Source: Warburgia ugandensis (lineage: Eukaryota > Streptophyta > Magnoliopsida > Canellales > Canellaceae). From it: a stretch of DNA of 64,000 nt. Position numbers and translations under genes: made by a program. Below, in pieces: positions 21,539-33,690 of the stretch (position 1 is the first letter of the stretch; every line of letters starts with the position of its first letter). The stretch spans positions 45,840,057-45,904,056 of the forward strand of contig CP141137.1 in the NCBI GenBank assembly GCA_035236585.1, written 5' to 3'. The notes under the pieces were generated by a model. It searched no databases. It saw only the letters and a program-made list of their open reading frames with translations, and had not been told where the DNA came from.

Positions 21539-22580
21539 ATGAAGAGTAGCCATGGTTCTTCAAAACTAGAACGCAAGACAGTGGAGAGAAACAGAAGAAT
21601 ACATATGAAAGGCCTTTGCTTCAAGCTTGCCTCTCTCATACCAAATCGCTTCTCGAAGGTGAGTAAAATGACGATATCATATGTAGAGATTCATTTGAGC
21701 ATGTAGTTGCAAGATTTTCGGTTTAAGATCGAATTCTATGCATAATAGACCGTTTAAAGGTTGTAAAGTACATGGGTTTGTCAGATTAATTTGCAAGTTG
21801 GCATTGCTTCGAACCCAGAAGATTAATTCCATAAGATTGGAGAAAATGACGTTTGAATTTTAGATTATTTCTCAATATTTTCTCCAATTCCAGCAGCAAT
21901 TTAACCGAACAGAAGTGGTAACAGATCCAGATTGTGTAGAGATTAGTACGGTTCTGGAAGTGTTGGTAAAGTGTTCTTGTGGAACCCTTGTATCTTTTAA
22001 TGGGAAATTAACAGAATTAATGGGCTTTCAGATAATCTAATATTCTGATTTTGGAAATAAGAAGTGACATTTTATTGCTGTATGATACAGGACGCGGCGT
22101 CGCAGCAAGATCAGCTGGAGCTGGCTGCAAATTATATAAAGAGCCTGCGTGACAGAATAGAAGAACTCAAGGAGAAGAAATTGGCTATGAGTATCGAAGG
22201 ACTTAAAGAAGGTATTAGGGGTGGGCTGATGTTGGGCATAAACTTGCCAGTGATTGAAGTGAGAGATTTGGGTTGTACTCTTGAAGTGGTTCTGATCAGT
22301 GAGTTGGAGAAGGCATTCATGTTTTGTGATATTATTAGTATTCTTGAAGAAGAAGGAGCAGAGGTTGTCAATGCCAATGTCAATAATGTGGGTAATAAGA
22401 TTTTCCACATAATCCATTGTCAGGTAATTCACCTAGTTTTTCTTTCTTTCTTTGAGATTGAGTATAGGTCATTTATGGTATTGAATGATGAAGGCTGGTT
22501 TTCTCTCGCAGGTCACTAGCTCTAGAGTTGGTTTTGAGAGTACAAGGGTGTATGAGAGATTAAATGAGTTGGTTCACTGA
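21539..22580 (+). CDS. bHLH162-like transcription factor, copy B
   Basis: Three exons: 21539-21658, 22091-22423 and 22512-22580, with intact GT-AG splice sites (introns 432 and 88 bp) and a 173-residue product. Domain order is as in copy A: basic region 10-20, two helices, ACT-like domain about 90-151. Compared with A it has L33, D41, A43 and V137, otherwise essentially the same. Introns and flanks are also very similar, which shows a recent segmental duplication. Its TATA position is altered (21391-21398), so expression may differ from the other copies. A 6.6-kb chromovirus lies 1.5 kb downstream of the stop. Confidence 0.9.
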
Positions 22581-24121
22581 AATGCCTAGAAGATAGTATG
22601 TCAATATACTTTGTTAGATCCTATAAGAGATGAAAGGGTTATATGAGTTTTGGTCAAACAGGTTATCTGTGCAGAAGCTAGCGTCCTGGTACCAATCAGC
22701 AGAAGAAAGAGCCAAGAGGAAAAAGTAGGATGGATTAATCTAGTCTAGACTATCCATGGAAGCAGATCACTTACTGTCATTTACCACGCGAATGCTTACA
22801 GGATCAATGGGTTGGAAGAAGAAGCAAAGAAACTAGAGGAAGAAAAGAAAAACGAGAAATATATTTTGTGAGCGTGGAATCTTTGTATATATGATCCCCT
22901 ACTGTAGGGAACTGGTTTCACCCAAAGAAAAAGACAAGAAAGGAAGGTCTTGCCCTTGCTGGACGAAAGGAAGTCGCCCATTTTCAACAGAGGGCATTTT
23001 GTAGTTGAGGTACTCATTATACTTCCAAGTGTTATCGTAGGAAGACACGGATTAAGAGCAGGGTGAAAACAGAGGACGCAAGGAGAAGGTAAGAAAGGAA
23101 GAACTGAATCATAACATGGGAAAGTAAAACATGCTAAGCAAGGCGGTTAAAATGAACAGTGACAGACATGCTAGGAATTGATCAAACGAAGCCATTTGCA
23201 TCAAGGCCAAGAACTAACAGTGGTTTCGGCTTCTTTTGTTGATGGATTTGTTGGGCTTCTTAGGTCTCTTTTTCTGCCATTTCTTTGTCTCATATCATTT
23301 TCTAATTCTACTATTTCCCTTTGAAACATGTAATCGTTTTCCAAATTGTGTCATGATGAAATTGCCTGTTGATGGGTACCTATTTTCCTTTTAATCATCA
23401 TTAGATGGCTACTTATCATATGGTTGGGTAGGAATTGCCTTGGTGATTTTTGAGCTAATCCCAAAAATGAGTAGTTTGACCTATGTATCCATGGAGAAAC
23501 GATTATATCATTTTTGTACGGATTACATGACTCCCATTACGGGATCAGTAGTGATGATCTGATGCCTTTTTCATCTCAGGGGTTAACAGAAACACCCGTT
23601 GAATCATGTGGACCACCCAGCGTGTTAACATTTTCTAATAAGGCAATCCTAAAATTCAATTACCGAGTTTGAATGGCTGTTTTTGCTAAACTTTATCTTG
23701 GCCCCTGAGCTGCAGGCTATTAATCAAACGACCTTCCAATTATTTATTCTGGTTCTTCTATTTTCTCCTCTGTTTTCTTAATAAGTCTTCTCTTTTTCTC
23801 CTCTTGAATTGTAAATAGAAATGATGGAGAGTGCAAATAGGGCAAAGACTATCATTTTCTTGCATACGTTACGGAAAGTACCACCTGGAACCTCCACCAA
23901 GCGTAACCAAGGGATGCGTTGTTGTCTACCACCAACTGAGCTAGACAGGACAATCTGTATCTTTTCTTATCCTTGCTTGTCTCTAAGTCTAGTGTTTGGA
24001 AGCAAGGGAATAGGAGAGTTGGGTTGGGGTTTCTCGAATTGGAGGAGTGGTTTGTTGGACCTCTCTATCTATCTATCTATCTATCTATCTATCCATCTCT
24101 CTTTTGATCATCAAAATACTA
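22581..24121 (+). other. 3' part of unit B
   Basis: Collinear with 16344-17880. No gene is seen. A (TATC)n run of about eight units lies at 24063-24093, just before the chromovirus target site TACTA (24117-24121). Confidence 0.6.
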
Positions 24122-24379
24122 TGATAAGGACAGAAAATTGAGTAGAGAAGAAAAGAAGAATTCTGGGAGGGATTTTTTAGTAATTTTCTTCTTCTCCCCT
24201 TTGAACAACACAAATCATTTAAATAGTCATATGTTGACAGCTGGACTTCAACAAACTAAACTAAGAAATTGCAATTATCCCACTACAACTAAAGACCCGT
24301 TCTTCCTAGAATATTGGACTGAACTAAATAACAAAAAATAGACTAAGTCTTCCCACATAACGAACTAAGGCCCATAACA
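24122..24379 (-). repeat. 3' LTR of the chromovirus
   Basis: 258 bp, matching 30431-30696 with only a handful of differences. One is an 8-10 bp length difference in an AAGAAAAG-type repeat near the start. This close similarity means a young insertion compared with the copia element at 47633. Confidence 0.9.
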
Positions 24380-24393
24380 ATCCTCCCCCCTTA
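24380..24393 (-). other. Polypurine tract of the chromovirus
   Basis: On the minus strand TAAGGGGGGAGGA directly adjoins the 3' LTR, the usual plus-strand primer of LTR elements. Confidence 0.75.
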
Positions 24394-25079
24394 AGAATCC
24401 TTGTCCGCAAGGATGAAAGATGGATATGTCGTGGTAAATTGCCGTTCATTCTCCCAGGTAGCATCTTCAATTGAAGCTCCCTTCCATTTAATTAAAACTT
24501 CAGATTTTGGGTGGTATTTCCCTTTGCTAATAACCCGGCGATCAAGTACAGCTTCAGGTTGGGAAAGAATCTCAGAATCATCTGTTATTAGGGGAAGGTC
24601 AACAGAAGTTGGAGGAATATCTGGTCCCAAGTGTTTTCGTAGAAGACTAACATGGAAAATGTCATGGACTTGAGAGCGAGGGGGCAAAGCCAATTTGTAA
24701 GCCACATAACCTACTTTTTGAACAATCTGGAAAGGACCAAAATAATGGGGAGCAAGCTTCAGCGAAGCCTAAAATGCTACAGAATGCTGTCGATAAGGTT
24801 AGAGCTTAAGGTACACATAGTCCCCCACCTCAAAAGAAACTTCCCATCGGTGTTGATCAGCTTGACATTTCATCCTATTACGAGCTAGAGAGAGATTACG
24901 CCGCAGCGCAAGTAAGATGGAATCACAATCCCGTAAGTACTCATCCACTGCTTGGACGCGGCAAGTGCCTGGAACATAAGACAACAAACTCGGAGGGGGA
25001 ATACCATAAACAGCTTCAAACGGTGTTATTTTTGTTGATGAATGAATTTGCGGTAATACCCTGCTAATCCAAGGAACCC
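24391..25079 (-). pseudogene. Integrase C-terminal region and chromodomain
   Basis: Minus-strand remains of pol. 24799-25060 contains ITPFEAVYGIPPP and WEVSFEVGDYVYLKL, the end of the integrase and its GPY/F-type region. 24391-24705 contains HDIFHVSLLRKHLG and a chromodomain (VISKGKYHPKSEVLIKWKG, then TWENE). The chromodomain is the chromovirus tag thought to guide integration to marked chromatin. A stop lies between the two parts near 24798. The zinc-binding and catalytic core of the integrase are missing, removed by the deletion at about 25045-25079. Confidence 0.85.
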
Positions 25080-26083
25080 TCGAATACTCTTCAATGTTGT
25101 TGGTGTAGGCCACTCAAGGACTGCTTGTATTTTTGCTGGGTCAACAACCACTCCTTGCTCAGAAATGATATGGCTCAAGTAGTTAACTTGAGTAACACCA
25201 AAGCTGCATTTTGCTTCCTTAACTGATAATTGGTTGGCTGCTAATATGTTGAGAACACTTCATATATGCAAGAGGTGCTCCTCCCATGTCTTTGAGTACA
25301 CAAGAATATCGTCAAAGAATACCAAAATAAACTTCCGAAGATAGGGACGGAAGAGATCATTCATGAGGCTCTGAAATGTGGTAGGGGCGTTAGTGAGCCT
25401 AAACGGCATTACAACGAATTCATAGTGCCCTTCATGTGTTCGAAAAGCTGTCTTCAGGATATCTTCATCTTGAACCTGAAATTGATGAAAACCAGCCCTT
25501 AAATCCAATTTGGAGAAGAATTTAGCTCCACGAAGCTCATCCAAAAGCTCATCAATAACAGGAATGGGGTATTTATCTTTGATTGTTATGTTATTCAAAG
25601 CCCGATAATCTACACAAAATCGCCAACCACCATCTGCTTTCTTTACTAATAGAACTGGTGATGAGAATGGGCTATTACTAGGTCTTATCAATCCTGCCTG
25701 AAAGAGTTTTCTAACTTGCTTCTCAATTTTTGTCTTTTGATAATAACGGTACCGATATGATCTCACATTTATGGGCTCTGCGTTTGGTTGTAAAGGAATG
25801 CAGTGATCATGTGGTCTTTTGGGAGGGAGTTTATTGGGTGGTTCAAACACATGTTTGAATTTAGCTAAGAGATGGGTTATGTTAGGTGAGTAAAAGGTTG
25901 GTGGGGAATTTTGATTAGAAGGTAGAATTTGGAGGAGGAAACCCGTACCTTGGATGTAACTAAATTCTTTATCAGTTAGAGCTCCAATTCCATCATGTGT
26001 CAACCCCTGAAACATATGTAGGACTCCACTATGATTAAATTTCATGGTAAGCTTCTTGTAGTCCGTCTCGATCGGCCCAAGAG
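25080..26083 (-). pseudogene. Chromovirus reverse transcriptase
   Basis: The minus-strand frame from about 26083 includes the linker to the protease. RT motifs follow: [75 protein letters not shown] and the active-site box as [13 protein letters not shown] at about 25258 breaks the frame, after which LSVKEAKCSFG and IRGFLGLAGYYRKF continue to the deletion point. Normally the RNase H follows here. The second residue of the active-site box is Phe where Val or Ala is usual. Confidence 0.85.
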
Positions 26084-29032
26084 TGTAATATCCTTAATTT
26101 TTAAGATAAAAATAGGAAATTATTAAATAAATTAAAATAAAAATTTATGGATGAAATTCTTTCCTGAAAACATAATAATTAGAAAGTGCTCATCGATACG
26201 AATCCAACGCCACCAAGAACGCGAAAAACGGAGCTCAAACGAGGGAGTTATGAGCCGTCAAAGTTGTAAGGGCAAAATGGTCTTTTGACAGAAACGTGTT
26301 ACACAGGGGTCCAAATTGATAACGGCACCCCTGTCTACACACGTCTCTACCAGTCCGGCGAAATCGCCGGAGAGACGTGGGAAGAGCCGTGTGGGGAAGA
26401 GTTTCTCTTCCCCAAGACTCTAAAACCCTATATCTATGCTCCTCTAGGAGCCAAAACGCTCCACTTTGAGCGTTTTCCATGAATGATACGCAAAACCCTA
26501 GCCCTGCAAAAATCTGAAGTTTCCGGCGAGTGGAGCCCCGGCAACACGAGCCACTCCGGCCAGGTGCAAGGTAAGCCTCAAATCCATGTTTTTCTGTATT
26601 TATTAATTAGAAAATTAATTAGAAAACCATTTAAAAATTAGGAAAAAATCGGATTTTTTGGGGGCTTTGTGCACGCTACTGTTGGAGCGTGATTTCATAG
26701 ACCAAACGTTGTCCGTTTGGAAATCGCACCGTCCAACTAGTACAAAAGACACCCAAGAGCAAACCCTTTAAATTTGGGAGTGATCCAACGGTGGAATTGC
26801 TCGAAAACTCAAAAACCAAGACCTGAGGAGGTTTTTAGGAACTTGGGAAAAATCGCTTAAAAACCATGGTTTTTGAGAAAATTAGTGCAAAAGGAGGGCA
26901 TAAATGGATTCTAGAGAATTCTCAAGAAAATGGCGCAAAAATCACGCAAAACGGAAGCTCAGAGGCTCAGCCGAGGCGACCTAATCCGGCCGTCTTCTCC
27001 GGCGGCCGTCAACGGGCGATGGCGCCCGGCGCCGACGCCAAGACGCACTCGGAGACGCAGCCAGGGGACGACGTCACATGACGGTCGTCGTGCCGCACGC
27101 GTGCGCTGCGCGCCGCGCGTGCGCAGCGTGCGCCGTTGGCCGTCGCGGTGGGGACCGGGACGCGGCGCGCGTTCCCGTGCGGTGCCCGCGACGCCGTGCG
27201 TCTCGTGCGCCGTTGTACGCCGGTGTAAACCGGCGGAAAGAGGCGCCGCCGGTTTAAACCACCTTATGGTGGTCCCAGCCCCATTTGAGGGTAGTTTTAC
27301 TAAAACTTGATTTTTGGGAGCTAGAGAGGTCCAAATCACGATCCGAAAGAGGCGTTGTGACCGTATTAACGACGCGGACCTAGTTTTAACTTAAAATCTT
27401 AGAAATGACCACTTTTTATTTAGAAAAATTTTAAAATAGTGATGTGACATGTACAGTGCACTTGAATATACCAATTAAAGGGAGTTATTGGCAAGCTAGT
27501 GATCTCACACTGAGGTAGGTGACGACAACTAATGTTTTGCCTTGATTTTTTTAAACCATGTTTAAACACAAGCATCATGTGTGATTGTGTTTTAAAATGC
27601 AATTATTATTTACCGTGGATTTCATGCTACATTGCGCATGTGATGGTTATTCCAAATTGAAATCTTTTACCGAATAAACTTATTTCAAATGCTTTTACAA
27701 GTATGACGTTAATTTGTTATGCTTACTTAGAGACTTATTTCTTATTATATATATAGAAAATGCATGATTTACATGGAAATGAGAATAGAGGCTTATTAAA
27801 TTGGTCCTTTGATAGGCTAACCCCGGTGATGAGGGGCATGTCTTGGGGATTGCAAGCTATAAGTGCTCTTGAGTTTTAGCATATACATATGATTTCCGTG
27901 TTTTATATTTGATGACGGGTGCTCTCGCCCCTGGGCGTCATGCTGGAGGGATGGGGCCGCCACCCACCTTCCGAGATTATGATGTGATGAGTTTGTGATA
28001 TGATAGACACCGCCCATAGATGGCATTCGGTAGGGGTTTGGTAACATGGATAGTCCACACTACCGCAGGCCCGAGCCTTTCCATGGGGACGTACGCCAAG
28101 TCTCCCGTTATGGTGTCGACGGGAGCCGCGGTGGTCGATACCTATGGAGGGTCCACCGCGGCATGATGGCCCATATTCTCATATGTGTGCATGTATGATG
28201 AGCATGGTTATAGATGGTATGCCCGGGTGTGACGACACTCGCAGGTTGACTATGTGTACTCCCCGATCGTGATGTTCGTGGCGATGTGGTGGGACCCATT
28301 ACCTTAGGGTGCCCTTATTCTTGTTGTATGCTCCATTTATCGATTCATGTCATGTTTTAACTCCGTGAATTTCATGTTTTAGCATATGGAATAAATTGGC
28401 ATTTATTTGAACATGGCATTATGATATCACTATTCCCATAAATGTTAGCCTTTGCATCAATCTTGTCTCATTATTTCTCATTTATTACATTAATTGTCTA
28501 TGTACCTACACAAGCGATAGCTTCTTTGAGGCATTGCTTTGTTTTGCAATGCCTTAGATCTCGAGCGCGACACCGTGAAAGGAAAAGCGGTTGATAAACC
28601 TTCGAGAGCCTGTCAAGACTAGTTTCCCTATAGTTTTAGAAAGTAATGTGAGTCATTAGAGTGGATTATTATTTGAATTTTATTATGGACTGCATACTTT
28701 ATATTTGAATGTGATTTAGATCTTTGGACATATATTGGACATTTATATGGGATGTTATGATGGATAGACCCCTGCCATATTATTACTGTCTTTTGGACGT
28801 TTATTTGATTTAAAATAAAGGCGCCTATTTATTTGACGTTGATTTATACGCAGATCATTTAATTGTGTTTAAATTACATGTACGCCATTTTGAGAAAGGA
28901 AAAATTAACACCCGGAGTTTTAAGATAGGTTTAGTAAAATGTTAAATAAATCTTTTCTCATGGGATCCCAAATGCTCTTATTTAAATTGTCAAAAAAAAA
29001 AAAAAATTGTCTTAAAAATCCGGGGTGTTACA
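26084..29032 (+). mobile_element. Solo LTR of a large Ty3/gypsy element, nested in the chromovirus
   Basis: A 2949-bp unit with ends TGTAATATCC and GGGTGTTACA, flanked by AAGAG at 26079-26083 and 29033-29037. It carries no gag or pol. The TG...CA ends, 5-bp target duplication and lack of internal DNA indicate a solo LTR left by recombination. Length and terminal sequence recall Tekay/Del-type LTRs. A second copy in inverted orientation lies at 42321-45309. Strand is given relative to that copy only, because the true transcription direction is uncertain. Open frames inside follow from a GC-rich middle part (about 26985-27260) and are not taken as genes. Confidence 0.8.
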
Positions 29033-29037
29033 AAGAG

Positions 29038-29454
29038 TCTCCAACCATTGCACTCCCAAGACTAACTGACATGCTGCGACAAGAAGAACATAGTAATTTG
29101 CTGTTATTGGCTTACCTTGAATATTGATGGTAAGTGCCAAGCATTGCCCCACACAGTCTATTTTTTCGCAGTTGGCAACTTCAACTTGAAGTTTCTTCCC
29201 TTGAATTATTGGCAGACCATACTTTGTCACTAGAGCTTGATCAATGAAATTGTGAGTGCTTCCACCATCTATGAGAACCGTTACATTCTTATTTTTCAAC
29301 TTATCCAATACTCGTAGGGTCTGGGGATGGTCAGCTCCAGCGATTGCATGAAAGGAGATTTGAGGTACCACCTCCTGATTTTGTAGCTCAGGTTTGGGTT
29401 TTATCACAGTATCCTCATCCAAGCTCTGTTGAGGAGAATCTTCAATCATAAACA
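29038..29454 (-). pseudogene. Chromovirus aspartic protease
   Basis: The minus-strand frame has VLIDGGSTHNFID, matching the retropepsin D-S/T-G active site but with Gly at the second position, then a typical YVLLVAACQLVLGVQWLETL segment. At that point the nested solo LTR begins. On the other side of it, at 26083, the expected continuation ([14 protein letters not shown]) is found in frame. The protease would release Gag and Pol products. It is inactive here because the gene is split. Confidence 0.8.
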
Positions 29455-30404
29455 GTTGTGGACGAGCACATCGATGACCTAGAACAAACTTCTCATCACA
29501 ATAATAACATAACCCTTTTTCTCGACGCTCTCTTGCTTTTTGATTTGTAATTCGCAGAACTGTAGAGGGAGCCTTTGAACTTGAATTTTGCTGCTAATCT
29601 GGCTGTGGGCCTAGGATTCCAACTGTTGGATTAGAATTTGTCTTTGGGGCTACAAAAGATGGTTGAGAGTGAATTGGTTGATTGACCTTCTTTTGTAAAT
29701 GATTTCTTTCCTCAATTAGTCGAGCAACCCCTATAGCATCCGCCAAGGTACGAGGATGTTTAATTTTAACATTCAACCGAATGTCATCCCTAAGTCCTGC
29801 AACAAAACAAACCAATAAGAAAATTTTCGGGTAAGCCATCAACACGGTGCGAAAGCCTTTCAAATGCTTCTTGATAATTTCCTACAAAAGAAGTTTGTCT
29901 AAGCCAAGTTAAAGCTTCGGATGGATCCTCATAGTTAGTAGGACCAAAGCGTAAGAGGATAGCCTTGGTAAACTCATCCCAAGTAAGTGGACCTCGAAAT
30001 TTCATCAGCCATCGATGCCACTGCAAAGCAATCCCTTCTAAATGGAAGGAGGCAAGCTGAACTTGTTGATTGGGAGCAACTCCTTTGAACTGAAAGTACT
30101 GCTCTGCCTTGTAGATCCAACTAGTAGGATCTTCTCCATTGAACTTTGGAAATTGTAGCTTAAGGTGGTGGTGGTGAGGATCCCCAGGGTTATTGGGATG
30201 TGAAGAGTTTGAGGATTCTCCTGGGTAGAATGGGTTAATTTTAGGTTGGGTAGTATGTGTGCTCCGAGAGATTCGTAAGGCTTGAAGCTCTGTTAATACT
30301 ATTTGTAAGGCAGCATTAACTTGATCAAAACCTGACTCATGGTGAGCTAAGATTTTAGTAACCTCATTGTGAAATTCCGCATTGGTTTTGTTACTAGTAT
30401 CCAT
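29455..30404 (-). pseudogene. Chromovirus gag with zinc knuckle
   Basis: Begins at the ATG complement 30402-30404, a few bases inside the primer-binding site. The capsid domain includes LQFPKFNGEDPTSWIYKAEQ, FHLEGIALQWHRWL and WDEFTKAILLRFGP. A one-base frameshift lies at about 29800-29860 (the frame changes around LPENFL/FVAGLRDD) and a TAG at about 29594. In the same frame a CCHC-type knuckle follows at about 29468-29512 (CYYCDEKFVLGHRC), the form usual in these chromoviruses. Confidence 0.85.
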
Positions 30405-30413
30405 GGCCGTAAC

Positions 30414-30428
30414 CTGGCTCTGATACCA
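30414..30428 (-). other. Primer-binding site of the chromovirus
   Basis: On the minus strand TGGTATCAGAGCCAG, complementary to the 3' end of initiator-Met tRNA, two bases from the LTR end at 30431. Confidence 0.9.
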
Positions 30429-30430
30429 GT

Positions 30431-30696
30431 TGATAAGGACAGAAAATTGAGTAGAGAAGAAAAGAAGAAAAGAAGAATTCTGGGAGGGATTTTTTAGTAT
30501 TTTTCTTCTTCTCCCCTTTGAACAACACAGATCATTTAAATAGTCATATGTTGACAGCTGGACTTCAACAAACTAAACTAATAAATTGCAATTGTCCCAC
30601 TACAACTAAAGACCTGTTCTTCCTAGAATATTGAACTGACCTAAATAACAAAAAATAGACTAAGTCTTCCCATATAACGAACTAAGGCCCATAACA
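30431..30696 (-). repeat. 5' LTR of the chromovirus
   Basis: 266 bp with TG...CA ends, partner of 24122-24379. TACTA follows at 30697-30701 and the interrupted unit B sequence resumes (GCCCACTTTATC). Confidence 0.9.
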
Positions 30697-33249
30697 TACT
30701 AGCCCACTTTATCAAAAGAATTTATGTACCATTCAATAGATTCACCTCATCTTATTCCCTTATGTACCAAATCTGGTATTGACTATCTACTCTTCATTGC
30801 TGAATCTTTTGAACCAAAAAACAAAAAGAAGATGGTACTATTTTTTAAAACAAGAAAACCAGGCAAAACTTTCTCAACTTTGTCCATTGTATATTTAATT
30901 ACCATTATCATAATATACGTTGATACTTCCCTGTATATCAAACGTGGAAGCTGTTAATAATATTATTGTCTCTAATAGCATTTGGGTCCGATAGAAACCC
31001 CTATGGTTCCCAACGCCCAAGAATGCACTTCCACCATGCAGCTGTGTGCATTCATCATACACCTTACTTGTCCTTAGCTTCCGCTCGAAGGTTTGGATCC
31101 TGACGAAGTGAAGTCCAAATCTAAATTGTTTCTGTCAAAGCCGATGTAATGGATCCCACCATATTAACTTATAAATTACGTAGCCTGACGTAAGTAACTG
31201 ATGATGCGTGACGAACACACAGTGACATCAAATGTTCTGCGTCATCGAAGACAGTGTGAAAAGGACCAAAGATGGACAGCAAACTGAGCAAATCTTCCAA
31301 GTCCGATAGCAATTACCTTTTGGAAAAGGGTTTGAAAGTTAAACCACTTGATAACATGGTAATTGACAAATGTTTCATGTTGTGCATTTTTGTTTGATTT
31401 TCTTGCCAACAATGATCTCTTTTTCTGAATGACAATGAGTGGATTGGAGTATTTAACCACCGCAGGATGAGTGCTCGAACTGCAATGCTCTTTAGTCCAG
31501 CAGATAAGCCTTGCCAGTCGGGCCCTAAATTATAATCATCTTTTTAAGTTAGGGCCCCTTATTGCCGGGGCATGAAGATCCTCTGCTATGCTTAGGTCAT
31601 GGTTTGGAAGCTCTCAGCAGTTATGGGTTATTCGTACAAATCCAGCTCGTCTACTTAGAAAAATATTCCAGTTTGTCTACGTAAAAGAAAATTATAATCA
31701 TTTTTAAGTCCTAGGAGACTTACAATTTGAAAATAAATTATTATTATAATTACTAAGCAAGACACTTTCCTTATCTAGGAAGAAGTAAAATTTTTAGGCT
31801 TAAATGGAAAATCTATCGGTGGCTCCCCATGGATAAAATTGCAAACCATCAACAGCTAAACCATATGGATTTGTTTGCATCTTAAACAAATATTTTGATG
31901 GCACACTATAATTTACCAAAAACCACTGGCTTAAATTTTGATGGCACACTATAATTTACCAAAAACCAATGGCTTAAATTTTTCTGGCAAAACCTTAATA
32001 AGAAGCCTTAGATGAAGGAACTAATAATAACCAATCAAGACAAAATTAGTATCAATGGATTGGCTTTGTCATTTTTGCAAGATCAACATATTGGATTATG
32101 CTAACGTGGCACATGTGGGTCCCAAAAATGTACTTTTTCCTCAGACAAGCAAGTGCACTTCTTGAAAGTATTTTTCTTCTTATAATTATGGTAGTGACAT
32201 ATGTGCCCCTAGTTTTTCCTCATTAGCCCCTCAATATATGATATGGACTCTAGAACTTTTATGAGGGGCCAAGCTATGAGATCTCATACATTGGGTGATC
32301 TTAGCAATGGTTGCTTTTAGTTGCAAAATAGTACCATCTGTTTTCAACTCAAGAGAATAGAAACTAGGATAATTCAATAAATGAGAATTTTGGTGTACTA
32401 TCCATCTAAGCCAAAGAAAACAATATGAGCAGTTCAAATCTATAGAAATATAAACCTAAATGTAGTTATAGTCGTTCCCATCATTTATTGAGCACTGGTG
32501 AGGAAAAACAAGGGAAGCATATATCGCAACCATATTATTATTTTTGAATGTTGGATGTACACATCCATGAGGTGCCTTGAAGTTGTAATCCCAACAAGAT
32601 TGTCTCTTTCTTGCATCATGAGCTATATATCTTGTATGATAATGTGTATAATTCAAGGTTACAATATTCAGATGCCTTTGAATCATATTTCTAAAACTTG
32701 CAAGTCGACTGAAAAATCTCATCTGAGTTACTGGGCTAGGTAACAAATCAAATTGTTTGTTAAGTCAACACTATGCATAACAAAGAATATTTTGTTTTTT
32801 CTAGGAATTCACTCTAAAACCTCCAAATAACAATAAACCATCCTAACAAACTTGATTAGCCTTCATTTGCATGTAATTATTTTATCCTCCTCAAGTATTT
32901 CAAGTCACAAGAGTTGCTTCTAGTTAACTCGACTCACCTCACTTTTAGGTTGAATTGAGCTTTTAATCTATGCTTTGAAGTTTGCAAGAGAAAAGTATGC
33001 TTTGAATTATTGTGCATAGTTCATCCACATGACAATGTAGATGGTCATCACTAAGTCATATCTATCAAATAAAAAACATCCACATCAACATTATTACAAT
33101 GGTTAGTGAAGTTGATTCTAGTTTGTGATTGATAAACAATCATATAACAACCCATAGTTTATTTACTGAACATTTAACAAATGTCCAATGTTTTTTGTCA
33201 CAATTAACTTAGCATTTATCTTGGAATATGTTTAGTTGTTGTATTGAGT

Positions 33250-33690
33250 TGTCGCTTTCTCCTTTGGCTGGGGATAATATTTAGTAGTGCATGAGTGATT
33301 TGTATTGTAATTCTTCAATTGTAAAAACAAAATATTGTTTGTAATATAGCTGTCAACTTCTTTTGTGTATTCAATGCAAAAAATTCTTGGTAATAGGTTT
33401 GAGTCACTACTTTTTGCTTTGGGTGGGGATAAGATTTAGTAGCGTGTGATGTATAAAAAAAATGTGATGTATAATATAGCCGACAGCCTCATTTGTGTAT
33501 TGGATGCTAAGTATACTTGATAATAGGTCTGAGTCACTGCTTTCCCCTTTGGCCAATAGTAAGATTTAGTAGAGTGTGTGAGTGATTTATTTGTAATTGT
33601 TTGCATGTTAAAAAATGAAAAAGAAAATTTGTGACATGTAGTGTAGCTGACAACATCTTTCGTATATTTGATTCTAAATGAGCATCGCGT
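33250..33690. repeat. ~155-bp tandem repeat upstream of bHLH gene C
   Basis: Counterpart of 14290-14740, with the same shortened middle monomer as unit A. Unit C is therefore closer to A than to B in this region. Confidence 0.75.

Larger units (their letters stand above)
24122..30696 (-). mobile_element. Chromovirus (Ty3/gypsy) retrotransposon with nested solo LTR
   Basis: LTRs at 24122-24379 (258 bp) and 30431-30696 (266 bp) start TGATAAGGAC and end CCATAACA, with TACTA duplicated at 24117-24121 and 30697-30701. On the minus strand the order is initiator-Met primer-binding site, gag with zinc knuckle, protease, reverse transcriptase, integrase C-terminal part, chromodomain and polypurine tract. 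RNase H and the integrase core are deleted. A 2949-bp solo LTR (26084-29032) splits the protease-RT region. The short LTRs and the chromodomain suggest a Reina-type chromovirus. It has a gag frameshift and several stops, so it is inactive. Confidence 0.9.
18031..30860 (+). repeat. Tandem unit B of the bHLH array, interrupted by a retrotransposon
   Basis: Without the chromovirus inserted at 24122-30696 and its duplicated target, the unit is about 6250 bp. It carries an intact bHLH gene at 21539-22580. It also has its own 108-bp tandem duplication (copies starting at 20141 and 20249) and a segment at 19980-20110 missing from unit A. Confidence 0.85.

Noticed and set aside
26959..27339. Arg/Pro/Ala rich frames of about 126 codons in the solo LTR
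   Set aside because: They occur on both strands of a GC-rich stretch, have no domain, and the second LTR copy at 44064-44420 does not keep the same frame.
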